DNA of 64,000 nt from Planctomycetota bacterium (GCA_016235815.1 JACRIM010000048.1:62001-126000), one strand, 5' to 3'; shown: positions 43,313 through 52,709, counted from the stretch's first letter. Notes: generated from the letters alone by a model not told the origin. Translations and numbers: made by a program.

Positions 43313-43454
43313 GGCATTTCTCCATTATACATGTTATCAGAAAACAAAGGCTCGAAACAAGGGCTGCACGTTCGAATGACTGCTGCTTGCGATTGTAATG
43401 GGTCTACTTGATCGAACGACTGCAATATGCAACACTTCGCTGGTGAGTAAATTC

Positions 43455-44723
43455 ATGGCAAATGCGATTCGCCGCCGGCCTTCATTGGCAGTTTTTCTTG
43501 GATGCCTGCTTGCCTATCACCTAAACTTTCGTGTCTTGGTGGAAGTGGATTGTTTGCCTGCGCCCTACACCGCTTGGCAACTGGTTAAACACGGCACCTT
43601 TGACCTCACCAGCTATCCCGAGGCCGACGGACACATCAACAGTTTAGCGATGCTTACGTCCGATGGACAGCTTTTGTCGAGATATCCTCCGGGATGCAGT
43701 TTGGCGTGTTTGCCCACCATTCTGCCGGTTGCATTGGTGATGAGCGACACGCCGCCAAAGCGAGTCATGATGCATCTGGGAAAGTTGGCGGCGGCGATTT
43801 GGGTCAGCGGCGCGGTCATGCTTTTCTATCAAGTTGTGCGCGCTCATTGGCCGCAGGCGACGACAAGCGCCACGGTGCTTTTTGCCTTTGGAACCAACTT
43901 GGCGAGCGTGGCCAGTCAGGGAGCCTGGGGCCACGGCCCCGCAGTGTTTTTTGTCATGCTCGCGAGTTGGTTCTGGTTGAATCGCGATGGTGCGGAAATG
44001 GCTGCTTGGCGGGCATTTGCCATAGGGTTTTCTCTCGGCGCTGCGATTAGTTGCCGATACGGCATTGCCATTCAGGGAGCATTTGCAGCGTTGGCCTTCA
44101 TTTGGCTGAGATGGTGGCGTCAATTGATACCTTTGGCACTGGGTGCGTCACTGCCCATCGTTGCCCTAATGCTGTTCAACTCCTATTACTTCAATGCTCC
44201 CTTGTCCGGTGGGTACCGCGCTGAGTCGTCGTTTGGTTGGAACGGGCTTTCGCCCATTGTGGCGCTCTTGGTCTCACCGTCGAGAGGATTGTTGGTCTTT
44301 ACTCCCGCTTTGCTAGTTCCATTCATCGGCGTTCAATGGATCGGCAAGGAGGTTCGCACGAACCGAGAGCGCGCTGTCTTTTTATTCACTACCGTTGCTG
44401 CGGCAATCGGTACGACGATTTTCTATGGTTGCTGGTGGTGCTGGTGGAACGGGTGGAGTTACGGCCCTCGGTTCCTGATTGAGTGCCTGCCTGCATGGGT
44501 CATGCTTTATGCAGCCGCTCGGCAATGGGGGCAACACGCAGGGCGGCGCGCGATTATTCGCTCACTCGTCGGACTCTCCGTCGCGATTCATGTCGGGGGT
44601 ATGATTAATCGAACCGGCTACAAGTCATGGCATAAAGCTTTCGACGCCGGTCGTGTTTCCGTGTGGAATCTGCGCGAAAGTCTAATCATCTATCAATTTC
44701 GAGGGATTTTCAGGTCCATGTAA
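43455..44723 (+). CDS. Polytopic membrane protein, possible GT-C type glycosyltransferase
   Basis: A 422-residue protein with about nine to eleven predicted transmembrane helices (for example 'LAVFLGCLLAYHLNFRVLV', 'PSRGLLVFTPALLVPFIGV', 'AAAIGTTIFYGCWWCWWNGW'). The early 'VEVDCLPAPYTAWQLVKHG' loop and the later 'GYRAESSFGWNGLSP' and 'WSYGPRFLIECLPAWVM' segments resemble lipid-linked-sugar glycosyltransferases and their uncharacterised relatives. No single signature proves this. ATG 43455 begins a basic N-terminus before the first helix; the frame is open from 43398. Surface-polysaccharide genes lie 1.5-5 kb downstream. Confidence 0.65.
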   Translation: MANAIRRRPSLAVFLGCLLAYHLNFRVLVEVDCLPAPYTAWQLVKHGTFDLTSYPEADGHINSLAMLTSDGQLLSRYPPGCSLACLPTILPVALVMSDTPPKRVMMHLGKLAAAIWVSGAVMLFYQVVRAHWPQATTSATVLFAFGTNLASVASQGAWGHGPAVFFVMLASWFWLNRDGAEMAAWRAFAIGFSLGAAISCRYGIAIQGAFAALAFIWLRWWRQLIPLALGASLPIVALMLFNSYYFNAPLSGGYRAESSFGWNGLSPIVALLVSPSRGLLVFTPALLVPFIGVQWIGKEVRTNRERAVFLFTTVAAAIGTTIFYGCWWCWWNGWSYGPRFLIECLPAWVMLYAAARQWGQHAGRRAIIRSLVGLSVAIHVGGMINRTGYKSWHKAFDAGRVSVWNLRESLIIYQFRGIFRSM

Positions 44724-44936
44724 CGCGTTCGGTCGATCCTAAAAAGCCGGATGCCTCATCAAAAACCGGTACGAGGTGCGTCTACCCCATCCACCCACAA
44801 ATTACCAATTTTGATGCCCGTTCGCCCCATGGCCCAACCTCCATGACGAGACCCCCATTCGTCAAATCAAATTGTCGCCGACAGCCCTCGTGATCGACTC
44901 GCGCCATCACGCTTTGCACCAGCGCGAGCGTTGATC

Positions 44937-46001
44937 CTACACGTTGAACCGGAAGTTGATGATGTCGCCGTCCAGCACGATGTAGTGCTTTGGCTCCAGC
45001 CGGACCTTGTTCGCCGCCTTGGCCCCGCGCATGTCCTTGTTGGCCTTGAGATCGTCGAAGGCCACGACTTCCGCCTTGATGAAACCGCGCTGGATGTCGC
45101 TGTGAATCTTGCCGGCCGCCTCGACGGCTTCCATGTTGCGAAAGATGGTCCACGCCCTGACCTCGTCCTCGCCACACGTCAGAAACGAGCACAACCCCAC
45201 GGCGTCGTAGCACGTGCGAATCAGTCGCAGCTTCGCCGCCTCCTTCAGGCCCAGGTCCGCGAGAAACGCCGTGCGGTCCGCATCTTCCAGCCGCGCGATC
45301 TCCGCCTCAATCTCCGCCGACATCGCAATCGTCGCACGGGCATGTTCGTGTTGAAACGGCGCATCCGCCGCCACCTGCGACTCCCCGACGTTGACAACCA
45401 CCAGCACCGGCTTGAGCGTCAGAAATCCAAAGCTCGTCGCGATGCCGCGCTCCTCATCGTTATGGATCGCCGTCGAGACCGGTGCTTCCTTCTCCAGAGC
45501 CTCGCGCACGCGCTTCATCATCGCCAACTCGCGAATCTCCGCGTCGCGCGTCTTCGTCGGCTTGAGTACGCTCTTCTCCAGCTTCTCAATCCGATTCATC
45601 ACCTGCTCAAGGTCTGCGAAGATCAGTTCCGTGTGCAACTCGTCGATGTCGGCCTTGGCGTTCACGCGATTGCGATAGGCCGCCACGCTGTCAGACTCAA
45701 AGGCCCGCACCACCATCACGATCCCGTCGCACTTGCGAACCGTCGCCATCGCCTTGCGAAACTCGGCCTGCCCATGCGCATCCGCCAGGCTCACACCCGG
45801 CAGATCGATGAACTCCAGATGCGCCGGCGTGTACTTCTTGGGCTTGTAAATCTCCGCGAGATAATCCAGCCGCGGATCTGGCACCGCCACCGACGCGATG
45901 CGCTCGCCCGGAGCATGAGTCGGGTCAAGACGCTGCCCGCTGACGGCATCAAAGAGCGTGGATTTTCCAGACTGGGGAGGACCAATGAGTGCAAATTTCA
46001 T
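44937..46001 (-). CDS. ychF: Redox-regulated ATPase YchF (Obg-related GTPase family)
   Basis: YchF is a universally conserved P-loop protein that associates with the ribosome and prefers ATP. The 354-residue protein has 'LIGPPQSGKSTLFDAVSG' (G1), 'FIDLPGVSLADAHGQ' (G3), the YchF-specific 'VVVNVGES' in place of NKxD, and a C-terminal TGS-like domain ('GLCSFLTCGEDEVRAWTIF' and 'KHYIVLDGDIINFRF'). Length and layout match the family, though sequence around the G domain is divergent. Confidence 0.9.
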   Translation of the reverse strand: MKFALIGPPQSGKSTLFDAVSGQRLDPTHAPGERIASVAVPDPRLDYLAEIYKPKKYTPAHLEFIDLPGVSLADAHGQAEFRKAMATVRKCDGIVMVVRAFESDSVAAYRNRVNAKADIDELHTELIFADLEQVMNRIEKLEKSVLKPTKTRDAEIRELAMMKRVREALEKEAPVSTAIHNDEERGIATSFGFLTLKPVLVVVNVGESQVAADAPFQHEHARATIAMSAEIEAEIARLEDADRTAFLADLGLKEAAKLRLIRTCYDAVGLCSFLTCGEDEVRAWTIFRNMEAVEAAGKIHSDIQRGFIKAEVVAFDDLKANKDMRGAKAANKVRLEPKHYIVLDGDIINFRFNV

Positions 46002-46175
46002 GGACGCATTCTAATGGGAATCGCGGAACTTGTGGACCAGTGGACGCAGGCAACGTTGGGGACAATCCGAACACAGGGCGCCAGTCGAAGTCGAAGATCC
46101 GCCGTGGCGGGAGTCGCCGCGGAGACCCCTGTGGCATGTCGACAACCGCAACAATCTCGGAGTACAAGCCAAGCC

Positions 46176-47039
46176 CTACGCCCGCTCCGCAAAATCAAAC
46201 TCCCGCCGCGAAAACCACAACCACCCCAGCGCCAGCACGGCAAACGAAAACAGCGACGCCTGCACAAAGCTCCAGTCAAACGGGTTGCGATTCATCAGCA
46301 GACAATCCCGATAGGCCCGGATGATCGGCGTCATCGGGTTCAACTGAATCACCGCCCGCTTCCACGCCGCCGTCGGCTCCAACTGATACACCACGCAGGT
46401 CACGAACATCCACAGTTGAATAAACGATCGAAACAAAAAGCCCACATCACGATAAAACAGATTCGCCATCGAAAGCAGCAACCCGATGCCCACCGTCAAC
46501 GCAAGCTGCACCACGATCACCACCGGCAACGCCAGCATCGGCCAGCCAATCTCGAAGCGCCACGCCCCCCCGCCAAAGTGCACAACCAACGCAAAAACAA
46601 TCAGCACAACAGTCGAGATCGCGAAGTCAATAAACGCGCTCCCTACCGCCGCCACCGGGAACACCTCGCGCGGGAAATAAATCTTCGTAATAAGCTGCCG
46701 ATTGGAGACGAGCGAGATCGTCGCCGCCTGCAAGCTGTTCGCGAAAAACGTCCACGGCACCAGCCCCGACAGCGCAAACAGCGAATACGGCAGCGACGCG
46801 TGCCCCGTCAAAGTCTGCGGATTAAGCTGACTCACCGTGCCGAACACAAACGTGAAGATGCCCATCATCATCACCGGCGGAATCACCGCCCACGCCGCGC
46901 CAAGCATCGAATGCTTGTAGCGAACGCGAATGTCGCGCCACGTCAGCATCCACGTCAATTCACGATAAGCCCCCAACCGCCGCAGGCGCGGAATCACCCC
47001 GACGGCCCCGGCGACTTGTGACGTGACGACTGAACTCAT
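46176..47039 (-). CDS. ABC-2 type permease for surface polysaccharide export
   Basis: A 287-residue integral membrane protein of the Wzm/TagG/KpsM permease family. The N-terminal 'YRELTWMLTWRDIRVRYKHS' amphipathic segment is typical, followed by six predicted helices and the conserved 'LVPWTFFANSL' and 'YQLEPTAAWKRAVIQLNPMT' segments. It would move a lipid-linked polysaccharide across the inner membrane together with an ATPase (Wzt-like), but no ATPase gene is adjacent; the next gene on the strand is a glycosyltransferase 86 bases upstream. The missing partner may be encoded elsewhere. Confidence 0.88.
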   Translation of the reverse strand: MSSVVTSQVAGAVGVIPRLRRLGAYRELTWMLTWRDIRVRYKHSMLGAAWAVIPPVMMMGIFTFVFGTVSQLNPQTLTGHASLPYSLFALSGLVPWTFFANSLQAATISLVSNRQLITKIYFPREVFPVAAVGSAFIDFAISTVVLIVFALVVHFGGGAWRFEIGWPMLALPVVIVVQLALTVGIGLLLSMANLFYRDVGFLFRSFIQLWMFVTCVVYQLEPTAAWKRAVIQLNPMTPIIRAYRDCLLMNRNPFDWSFVQASLFSFAVLALGWLWFSRREFDFAERA

Positions 47040-47125
47040 CCTGCAACCGGCTCCCCGCGCGCCCTTAGTACAGTGGAGCGGGCCTCCGTGCCCGCTTCCC
47101 TGAACAGCGCAACGCAGTCAGGCGA

Positions 47126-48250
47126 TCAAGCGACCGCCATCCCCGCCAGAGAGCTATATCGGTCTGCATATCGCCCCAGGCTGACGGGCAAACTGTGCGC
47201 GGCCGCCACGTGCCCCCGCGCCGCACGGCCCAGGCAATTTCGGCGCGTCGCATCACCAAGCAATCGCGTGATCGCCTCGGCCAGGGCCACCGCATCCGCC
47301 GCCGGCACCAGCACCCCCGTTCGCTCGTGCTCGATCAACTCGCCATTCCCACCCACATCCGTCGCGATGCACGCCACTCCCGTCGCCATCGCCTCCAACA
47401 GCGCATTCGAGCACCCCTCCCACAGCGACGGCAACACAAACAAGTCCGCCGCCCGATACCACGCCGCAAGATCCTCGCGCTCCCCAACGAAGCGCACATC
47501 CACATCCCGAAGCGCAACCGCCGCCCGCTGCATCGCGCCGCCAAGATAATCCCGCCCCACGAAAACAAAGCTCGCCTCGCGAGCGCCGCCGCTCAGCCGC
47601 TCTACCGCGCGAAGCAGATACTCATGCCCCTTCACCGGCTTGAGATTCCCCACCGAAATCACCACCGCCCGATCAACCGGAAGCCGCAGCCCCGTTCGAA
47701 TCGTCCGTTTGTCATCCGCCGGGCAGAAGCAAGTCGTATCAACACCGTTCGGCATCGACTCAAAGAAATCCCCGGGAAGCCCCAGAGCCTCACACACCGG
47801 CCGCACCGCCCGACGGCTCACCGTCCACCGCGCATCACACCGCAACAGCGCCTCGCGAATCACCCGCGCCCGCCACGCACTCCACGCCGGCCGCGCCGAC
47901 TCCAGCCCATGAAAACTGAACGCCACACGCACGCCCTGCGAAAGCTCCGCCGCCGCAACGGCGTCCACCAGCATCGCAAAGTTCCGCACATGAAGAACAT
48001 CCACCCCCTGCTCGCGCACCACCCGCGCCAAGCGCCGCGACCACATCGGGTCGGGCCACCGCGTCGGCTCGCGACAAATCGTCACATGCTCAGGAAGCGC
48101 CGGCTCAGTGTGGCACAGACTATTCGTCTGCGCCGTCACAATCACATGCCGAAACCGCGACAACCCCCGTGCAATCTGAAGCAACTGCCGCTCCATCCCG
48201 CCGGTCTCAAGCTGCGATATCGGATGACAAATCGTAACCACACGCGCCAT
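47126..48250 (-). CDS. Glycosyltransferase family 4 protein
   Basis: A 374-residue GT-B fold enzyme. 'HPISQLETGGMERQLLQIARGL' near the N-terminus is the acceptor-side glycine motif. 'VISVGNLKPVKGHEYLLRAV' begins the donor domain, and 'LPSLWEGCSNALLEAMATGV' carries the E-x7-E motif that retains the nucleotide-sugar. It probably adds a sugar during surface polysaccharide synthesis, fitting the ABC-2 permease downstream on the same strand. ATG 48250 is chosen because it begins the family-like N-terminus; a longer frame to 48316 runs into the heptamer array. Confidence 0.9.
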   Translation of the reverse strand: MARVVTICHPISQLETGGMERQLLQIARGLSRFRHVIVTAQTNSLCHTEPALPEHVTICREPTRWPDPMWSRRLARVVREQGVDVLHVRNFAMLVDAVAAAELSQGVRVAFSFHGLESARPAWSAWRARVIREALLRCDARWTVSRRAVRPVCEALGLPGDFFESMPNGVDTTCFCPADDKRTIRTGLRLPVDRAVVISVGNLKPVKGHEYLLRAVERLSGGAREASFVFVGRDYLGGAMQRAAVALRDVDVRFVGEREDLAAWYRAADLFVLPSLWEGCSNALLEAMATGVACIATDVGGNGELIEHERTGVLVPAADAVALAEAITRLLGDATRRNCLGRAARGHVAAAHSLPVSLGRYADRYSSLAGMAVA

Positions 48251-48304
48251 GCGTCTACATCGGCGGTATGGAGCAAGATCGTCGAACCCGTGTGAAGCTC
48301 GCGC

Positions 48305-48381
48305 CTCAAGCCTCAAGCCTCAAGCCTCAAGCCTCAGAACTCAGGTCTCAGGACTCAAGACTCAAGACTCAGGTCTCAAGA
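48305..48381 (+). repeat. Heptamer tandem array CTCARRN (11 units)
   Basis: Eleven contiguous 7-base units, beginning with four CTCAAGC, then CTCAGAA, CTCAGGT, CTCAGGA, CTCAAGA twice, CTCAGGT and CTCAAGA. It fills the space between the GT4 start and the pyk stop codon and ends 6 bases before the pyk coding end. The first four identical units suggest recent expansion. Confidence 0.9.
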
Positions 48382-48387
48382 CTCCCC

Positions 48388-49839
48388 TCACCCCGTAATC
48401 ACCGGCATCCCATCCGCCGTCCCCCCAACAAGGTGAATCAGCAGCGCATTCGTCGCCCCCACCTCTTTCAACCGCGTCCCCGCCACCACCACGATCAAGT
48501 CCCCGCGCTTCGCCGCCCCATGCGACAACAACGCCTCGTCCACATCGCGCAACATCTCCGTGATCCGCTCCTTCCGCGCAAGCTGAAACGGCCGCACGCC
48601 GTAGTACATGCACATCCGCCGACAAACATGCTCATCCGGCGAAAGCCCCACCACCGGCACACCGAGCCGACTCTTGCTGAGCAGCCGCGCCGTATTCCCC
48701 GTCTGCGTCCACACCGCCACCAGCTTCGCATGAAGCTCCCGCGCCAGAAGCGCAGCCCCGTGCGCCACCGCCGTCGCCACCGGCCGCAAACTCGCCGACA
48801 CGTCCACCTGCCCCGCCTCCCCCGCTTCATCAACAAACGACTCCGTCTCCGCCGCGATGCTCGCCATCATCGCCACGCTCTCCACCGGATACTTGCCCAC
48901 CGACGTCTCCGCACTGAGCATCACCGCGTCGGCCGAATCGAGAATCGCGTTGGCCACGTCGCTCACCTCGGCCCGCGTCGCCGTCGGGCTGGACACCATC
49001 GACTGCAACATCTGCGTCGCGATGATCGCCGGCTTCCCCGCCTTTCGGCAGAGCCGCGTGATGCGTTTCTGAATGATCGGCACCTGCGCCAGCTCCATCT
49101 CCACGCCCATGTCCCCGCGGGCCACCAACACCGCGTCCGCCGACTCGATGATCTCCTCCAGATGCCGCGCAGCCTGCGGCGTCTCGATCTTCGCCACGAC
49201 GCGCGACTCACAGTTCGACAGCGGCATCAGATCGCGCAGCTCCCGCAGATCGGCCGCCGTGCGCACAAACGACATCGCGATGTAATCGAGCTGGTTCTCC
49301 ATGGCCCACGCCAAGTCAGTGCGATCCTTGTCGGTCAGCGCCGACATCACCAGATCGGTGTCCGGCACGTTCACACCCTTGCGCGAACTGACCGCCCCGC
49401 CAACCTCGCACATGCACTGAAGCGATTTCCCCGACGTACTCTCCACGCGCAGCCGCACGTTGCCATCATCGATCAGCAGCCGATGCCCCGCCTTCGCCTC
49501 GCCGACCAACTCCGGCCGGTTCGTGGAGATGCGCTCGCGCGTGCCCGCTACATGCTCGCGAACGACCTCAATCCGATCCCCCGGCATAAGCATGAACGAC
49601 CCGCCCTCAACCGTATCCACGCGAATCTTCGGCCCGCACAAATCCCCCATCACCGCCACATGCACGCCGCGCTGCGCCCGCACCGCCTTGATCCTCTCCA
49701 GCGCCACCGCATGTTGGGCAAGCTCGCCATGCGAAAAGTTCAACCGAAACACATTCACCCCGGCGTCGATCAACTGCCCAAGCTTCTCCGAAGAATCCGA
49801 CGCAGGGCCGATGGTGGCGATGATGCGTGTGTGAATCAT
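48388..49839 (-). CDS. pyk: Pyruvate kinase
   Basis: Pyruvate kinase makes ATP and pyruvate from phosphoenolpyruvate. The 483-residue protein starts 'MIHTRIIATIGPASDS', with 'GVNVFRLNFSHG' (the Arg/Asn/Ser substrate and K+ site), 'GDLCGPKIRV', the catalytic 'RVVAKIETPQAARHLEEI' (Lys), 'DAVLVARGDMGVEM' and 'KPAIIATQMLQSM'. The C-terminal regulatory domain is present ('VAVWTQTGNTARLLSKSR'). ATG 49839 gives the standard N-terminus; the frame stays open upstream to 50112 but without family-like sequence. Confidence 0.95.
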   Translation of the reverse strand: MIHTRIIATIGPASDSSEKLGQLIDAGVNVFRLNFSHGELAQHAVALERIKAVRAQRGVHVAVMGDLCGPKIRVDTVEGGSFMLMPGDRIEVVREHVAGTRERISTNRPELVGEAKAGHRLLIDDGNVRLRVESTSGKSLQCMCEVGGAVSSRKGVNVPDTDLVMSALTDKDRTDLAWAMENQLDYIAMSFVRTAADLRELRDLMPLSNCESRVVAKIETPQAARHLEEIIESADAVLVARGDMGVEMELAQVPIIQKRITRLCRKAGKPAIIATQMLQSMVSSPTATRAEVSDVANAILDSADAVMLSAETSVGKYPVESVAMMASIAAETESFVDEAGEAGQVDVSASLRPVATAVAHGAALLARELHAKLVAVWTQTGNTARLLSKSRLGVPVVGLSPDEHVCRRMCMYYGVRPFQLARKERITEMLRDVDEALLSHGAAKRGDLIVVVAGTRLKEVGATNALLIHLVGGTADGMPVITG

Positions 49840-49887
49840 ATTCAAGAGCCTACGACAAAAATAACAACGCCTGTCCGAAGAATGTCG

Positions 49888-49911
49888 TGTGGCACCGGCT
49901 AATAGCCGGTG
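49888..49911 (+). repeat. TGTGG-hairpin repeat
   Basis: After TGTGG (49888-49892), CACCGGCT (49893-49900) and AGCCGGTG (49904-49911) form a perfect 8-bp stem around an AAT loop. Confidence 0.75.
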
Positions 49912-50103
49912 CGCCATGCTGGTGCGTAATTCCCATCTCGCACCCATATCGGCGGGTCGAAGAGTCGCCCGGGAGACAATCCCTTCCCGCGAATCGCAAC
50001 CCGCAGGGCTGGTTGTACTCAACCCACCACGTTCGCTCAATTCTCTCAACGAACCAACGCCAACCACCTGCACAGGCTCGCCGTCGAACAGGCCCGGCCA
50101 TCC

Positions 50104-50136
50104 GGGTGGCATGGGTCAACCTTGTTGACCCGTGGC
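50104..50136 (+). repeat. GGTGG-hairpin repeat (longer stem)
   Basis: After GGTGG (50105-50109), CATGGGTCAAC (50110-50120) pairs with GTTGACCCGTG (50124-50134) around a CTT loop. One position would be a G-U wobble. The layout matches the TGTGG family with an 11-bp stem. Confidence 0.65.
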
Positions 50137-50317
50137 GATTGTGAGAAAAGCCCCGCCCTTCGGGGGGCATAATGTCGTTGAGCTGGCCCATACCACCGTT
50201 TGCAATCGCCGCTGCAGAATCGGTATAATTATCTCTACTTACGACAGATGCACAGGGAAGGATAACCCTGCGGGCCCCGCCAAACGCTGACGGGACATCA
50301 TGAAAAGGAGCATCGAC

Positions 50318-52663
50318 GTGTTCGTCATCACGCATTCGCATCGCCTCCTTTCGGCCCGCGCCCTCGTCGCGATCGCCGCCGCATTCTGGTTCGCGGCCAA
50401 TCCCACATCCTCCCTCTCAGAAGAACTGCAAAACCGCCAGGCCCCCGGCAACACACCCGAAGGACTTGCCGCCTCCGATTGGTCGAGCATCCGCGCCGCC
50501 TACGAATCCAATCGCCACAATGCCTTCGCAGCCGAGGGCGGCTTCGTCGCCCGCAATCCCGGCCAGCAATGGCGAACCCGTTTCGACGGGCGAGGCTTCA
50601 TAACATCGCCCGATTCCGGCGGCTGGTCGTGGGGATTGGAACTGGTGAGCTACGACCGCGGCGATCAGAGCCGCGACCGTGAGGGAGTGGGTTCGCAATC
50701 GCGGTGTATGGAGACAAATGGCAATCGCGTGTCGTACGAGTGGGACGACACACTCACCGAGTGGTACATCAACGACCCACGCGGCCTCGAACACGGCTAC
50801 ACCGTGCACCAGCGGCCGAAGGGCGCCGGCGACCGGTTGTCCCTGACTCTGGCCGTCCGAGGTGGCTTGCGCCCAAACGTGAGCAACCACGGCCGCGACG
50901 TGGCGTTCGTGAATGCGAACGGCGCGGCGGTGGTGAACTACAACGGTCTGACGGTGCTGGATGCCGACGGCGTCGCGCTGCCTGCGTGGTTAGAAGCGGC
51001 GGGCGACGGCCTGCGCCTGAATGTGGACGATCGCAAGGCGCGCTACCCGCTGACGGTCGACCCCATCGCCCAACAGGCCTACCTCAAGGCATCAAATACC
51101 GGGGCGAGCGACTACTTTGGCTGCTCCGTGGCCATGTCGGGCGACACAGTGGTGGTCGGGGCATATGGCGAGGCCAGCAACGCCACGGGCGTGAACGGCA
51201 ATCAGGCCAACAACGGTGCCACAAATTCCGGCGCGGTGTATGTCTTCGTACGCAGCGGCGAAGTCTGGAGCCAGCAGGCCTACCTCAAGGCCTCGAACAC
51301 GAGCGAGAGTGACTACTTCGGCTTGTCGCTGGCTGCAAGCGGCGACACCGTGGTGATCGGGGCATATCTCGAAGACAGCAACGCTACGGGCGTGAATGGT
51401 AATCATGCCGACAACAGCGCCACGAATTCCGGCGCTGTGTATGTTTTCGTCCGTAACGGCACAACTTGGAGCCAGCAAGCCTACCTAAAGGCGTCGAACA
51501 CCGGTGCCTTCGACAACTTTGGCAATTGGGTGGCCGTATCGGGCGACACGGTGGTGGTCGGAGCGTATGGCGAAGACAGCAGCGCTACGGGCGTGAACGG
51601 CAACCAAGCCGACAACAGTGCGGATAATTCAGGTGCTGCGTACATCTTCGTCCGCAGTGGTACGACTTGGAGCCAGCAGGCGTACCTCAAGGCGTCGAAC
51701 ACTGGTGTGAGTGACCTTTTCGGCTTGTCAGTGGCCGTGTCAGGCGATTCGGTGGTGATCGGTGCGTATAGCGAGGACAGCAACGCCACGGGCGTGAATG
51801 GCAACCAGGCCGACAACAGCACTGCAAATTCCGGCGCTGCGTACGTCTTCGTCCGCAGCGGCACGACCTGGAACCAGCAAGCGTATCTCAAAGCATCAAA
51901 CACCGGCGCTGACGACGAATTTGGCAGGTTGTTGGCTGTGTCGGGCGACACGGTCGTGGTCGCGTCGTATGCCGAGGACAGCAACGCCACGGGCGTGGAC
52001 GGTATCCAGACCGACAACAGTGCGTCTGCGGCCGGCGCGGCTTACGTCTTCGTACGCAGCGGGACGACCTGGGGCCAGCAGGCTTATCTCAAGGCGTCGA
52101 ACACAGATGCAGGCGATTTCTTCGGAGTCTCGGTGGCCGTGTCCGGCGACACGATCGTGGTCGGGGCGAATCAGGAAGACAGCAACGCCACGGGCGTGGA
52201 TGGCAACCAGACCGACAACAGTGCTGCCAATTCCGGCGCGGCGTACATCTTTGTGCGTAACGGCACGACTTGGAGTCAGCGGGCCTACCTCAAGGCATCA
52301 AATACCGAACTGGGCGACTTCTTCGGCGTCTCGGTGGCCGTGTCAGGTGACGCGGTGGTAGTCGGGGCGTATCAAGAGGACAGTAGCGCCACAGGAGTGA
52401 ACGGAAACCAGGCAGACAACAGTGCCCTAAAGTCCGGCTCGGCGTATGCCTTCAACGGCGTAGGTTGTCCAACCTTGGGCAACATGAACTGCAACTGCGC
52501 ACTGGACCCACTCGACATCGACGCATTCGTCCAAGCCCTACTCGACCCCATCGACTATGCGACAACCCACCCAACCTGCAACATCCTCCGCGGCGACATG
52601 CAACCCGACGGCAACGTCGACGGCGCCGACATCCAGGGCTTCATCAACCTCCTGTTTCCCTGA
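50318..52663 (+). CDS. Secreted seven-bladed FG-GAP (integrin-like propeller) protein with dockerin-like C-terminus
   Basis: A 781-residue exported protein. GTG 50318 follows AAAAGGAG by 7 bases; ATG 50300 is in frame but contains that site. A signal peptide (about 1-35) leads into a Trp-rich domain. Seven near-identical repeats of about 67 residues follow, each starting 'QAYLKASNT', then 'DYFG', 'SGDTVVVGAY' and 'GAVYVFVR'. This matches FG-GAP repeats of integrin-type beta-propellers, and seven copies would close one propeller. Two dockerin-like loops end the protein ('NCNCALDPLDIDAFV', 'GDMQPDGNVDGADIQGFI'). A surface adhesion or scaffolding role is inferred. Confidence 0.85.
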   Translation: MFVITHSHRLLSARALVAIAAAFWFAANPTSSLSEELQNRQAPGNTPEGLAASDWSSIRAAYESNRHNAFAAEGGFVARNPGQQWRTRFDGRGFITSPDSGGWSWGLELVSYDRGDQSRDREGVGSQSRCMETNGNRVSYEWDDTLTEWYINDPRGLEHGYTVHQRPKGAGDRLSLTLAVRGGLRPNVSNHGRDVAFVNANGAAVVNYNGLTVLDADGVALPAWLEAAGDGLRLNVDDRKARYPLTVDPIAQQAYLKASNTGASDYFGCSVAMSGDTVVVGAYGEASNATGVNGNQANNGATNSGAVYVFVRSGEVWSQQAYLKASNTSESDYFGLSLAASGDTVVIGAYLEDSNATGVNGNHADNSATNSGAVYVFVRNGTTWSQQAYLKASNTGAFDNFGNWVAVSGDTVVVGAYGEDSSATGVNGNQADNSADNSGAAYIFVRSGTTWSQQAYLKASNTGVSDLFGLSVAVSGDSVVIGAYSEDSNATGVNGNQADNSTANSGAAYVFVRSGTTWNQQAYLKASNTGADDEFGRLLAVSGDTVVVASYAEDSNATGVDGIQTDNSASAAGAAYVFVRSGTTWGQQAYLKASNTDAGDFFGVSVAVSGDTIVVGANQEDSNATGVDGNQTDNSAANSGAAYIFVRNGTTWSQRAYLKASNTELGDFFGVSVAVSGDAVVVGAYQEDSSATGVNGNQADNSALKSGSAYAFNGVGCPTLGNMNCNCALDPLDIDAFVQALLDPIDYATTHPTCNILRGDMQPDGNVDGADIQGFINLLFP
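51071..52448 (+). repeat. Seven tandem ~200-bp coding repeats (FG-GAP units)
   Basis: Seven head-to-tail copies of a roughly 200-base unit within the FG-GAP gene, recognisable by the recurring CTCAAGGC-TCAAACAC-type segment and by 'SGDTVVVGAY' in translation. Similarity at DNA level suggests recent duplication or gene conversion between units. Confidence 0.8.
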
Positions 52664-52709
52664 CTCGGCCCGCACACCCGCCTTTGCCCCGCTAAGCAAC
52701 CTCGCCCGA

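Larger units (their letters stand above)
49840..50317. other. Intergenic region with hairpins
   Basis: This stretch lies between divergent pyk and the FG-GAP gene. It contains two TGTGG-type hairpins (49888-49911, 50104-50136) and a GC-rich hairpin at about 50150-50168 (GCCCCG and CGGGG arms with a bulge). No gene is seen. A possible -10 box TATAAT occurs at 50224-50229. Confidence 0.45.

Noticed and set aside
50146-50168. GC-rich hairpin with A run read as a minus-strand terminator
   Set aside because: No minus-strand gene ends there; pyk starts, rather than ends, to the left. The stem also has a bulge.
51071-52448. Tandem repeats that might suggest a CRISPR array
   Set aside because: The units are about 200 bases, all coding, and translate to FG-GAP blades; there are no short spacers. 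No CRISPR array is visible anywhere in the window.
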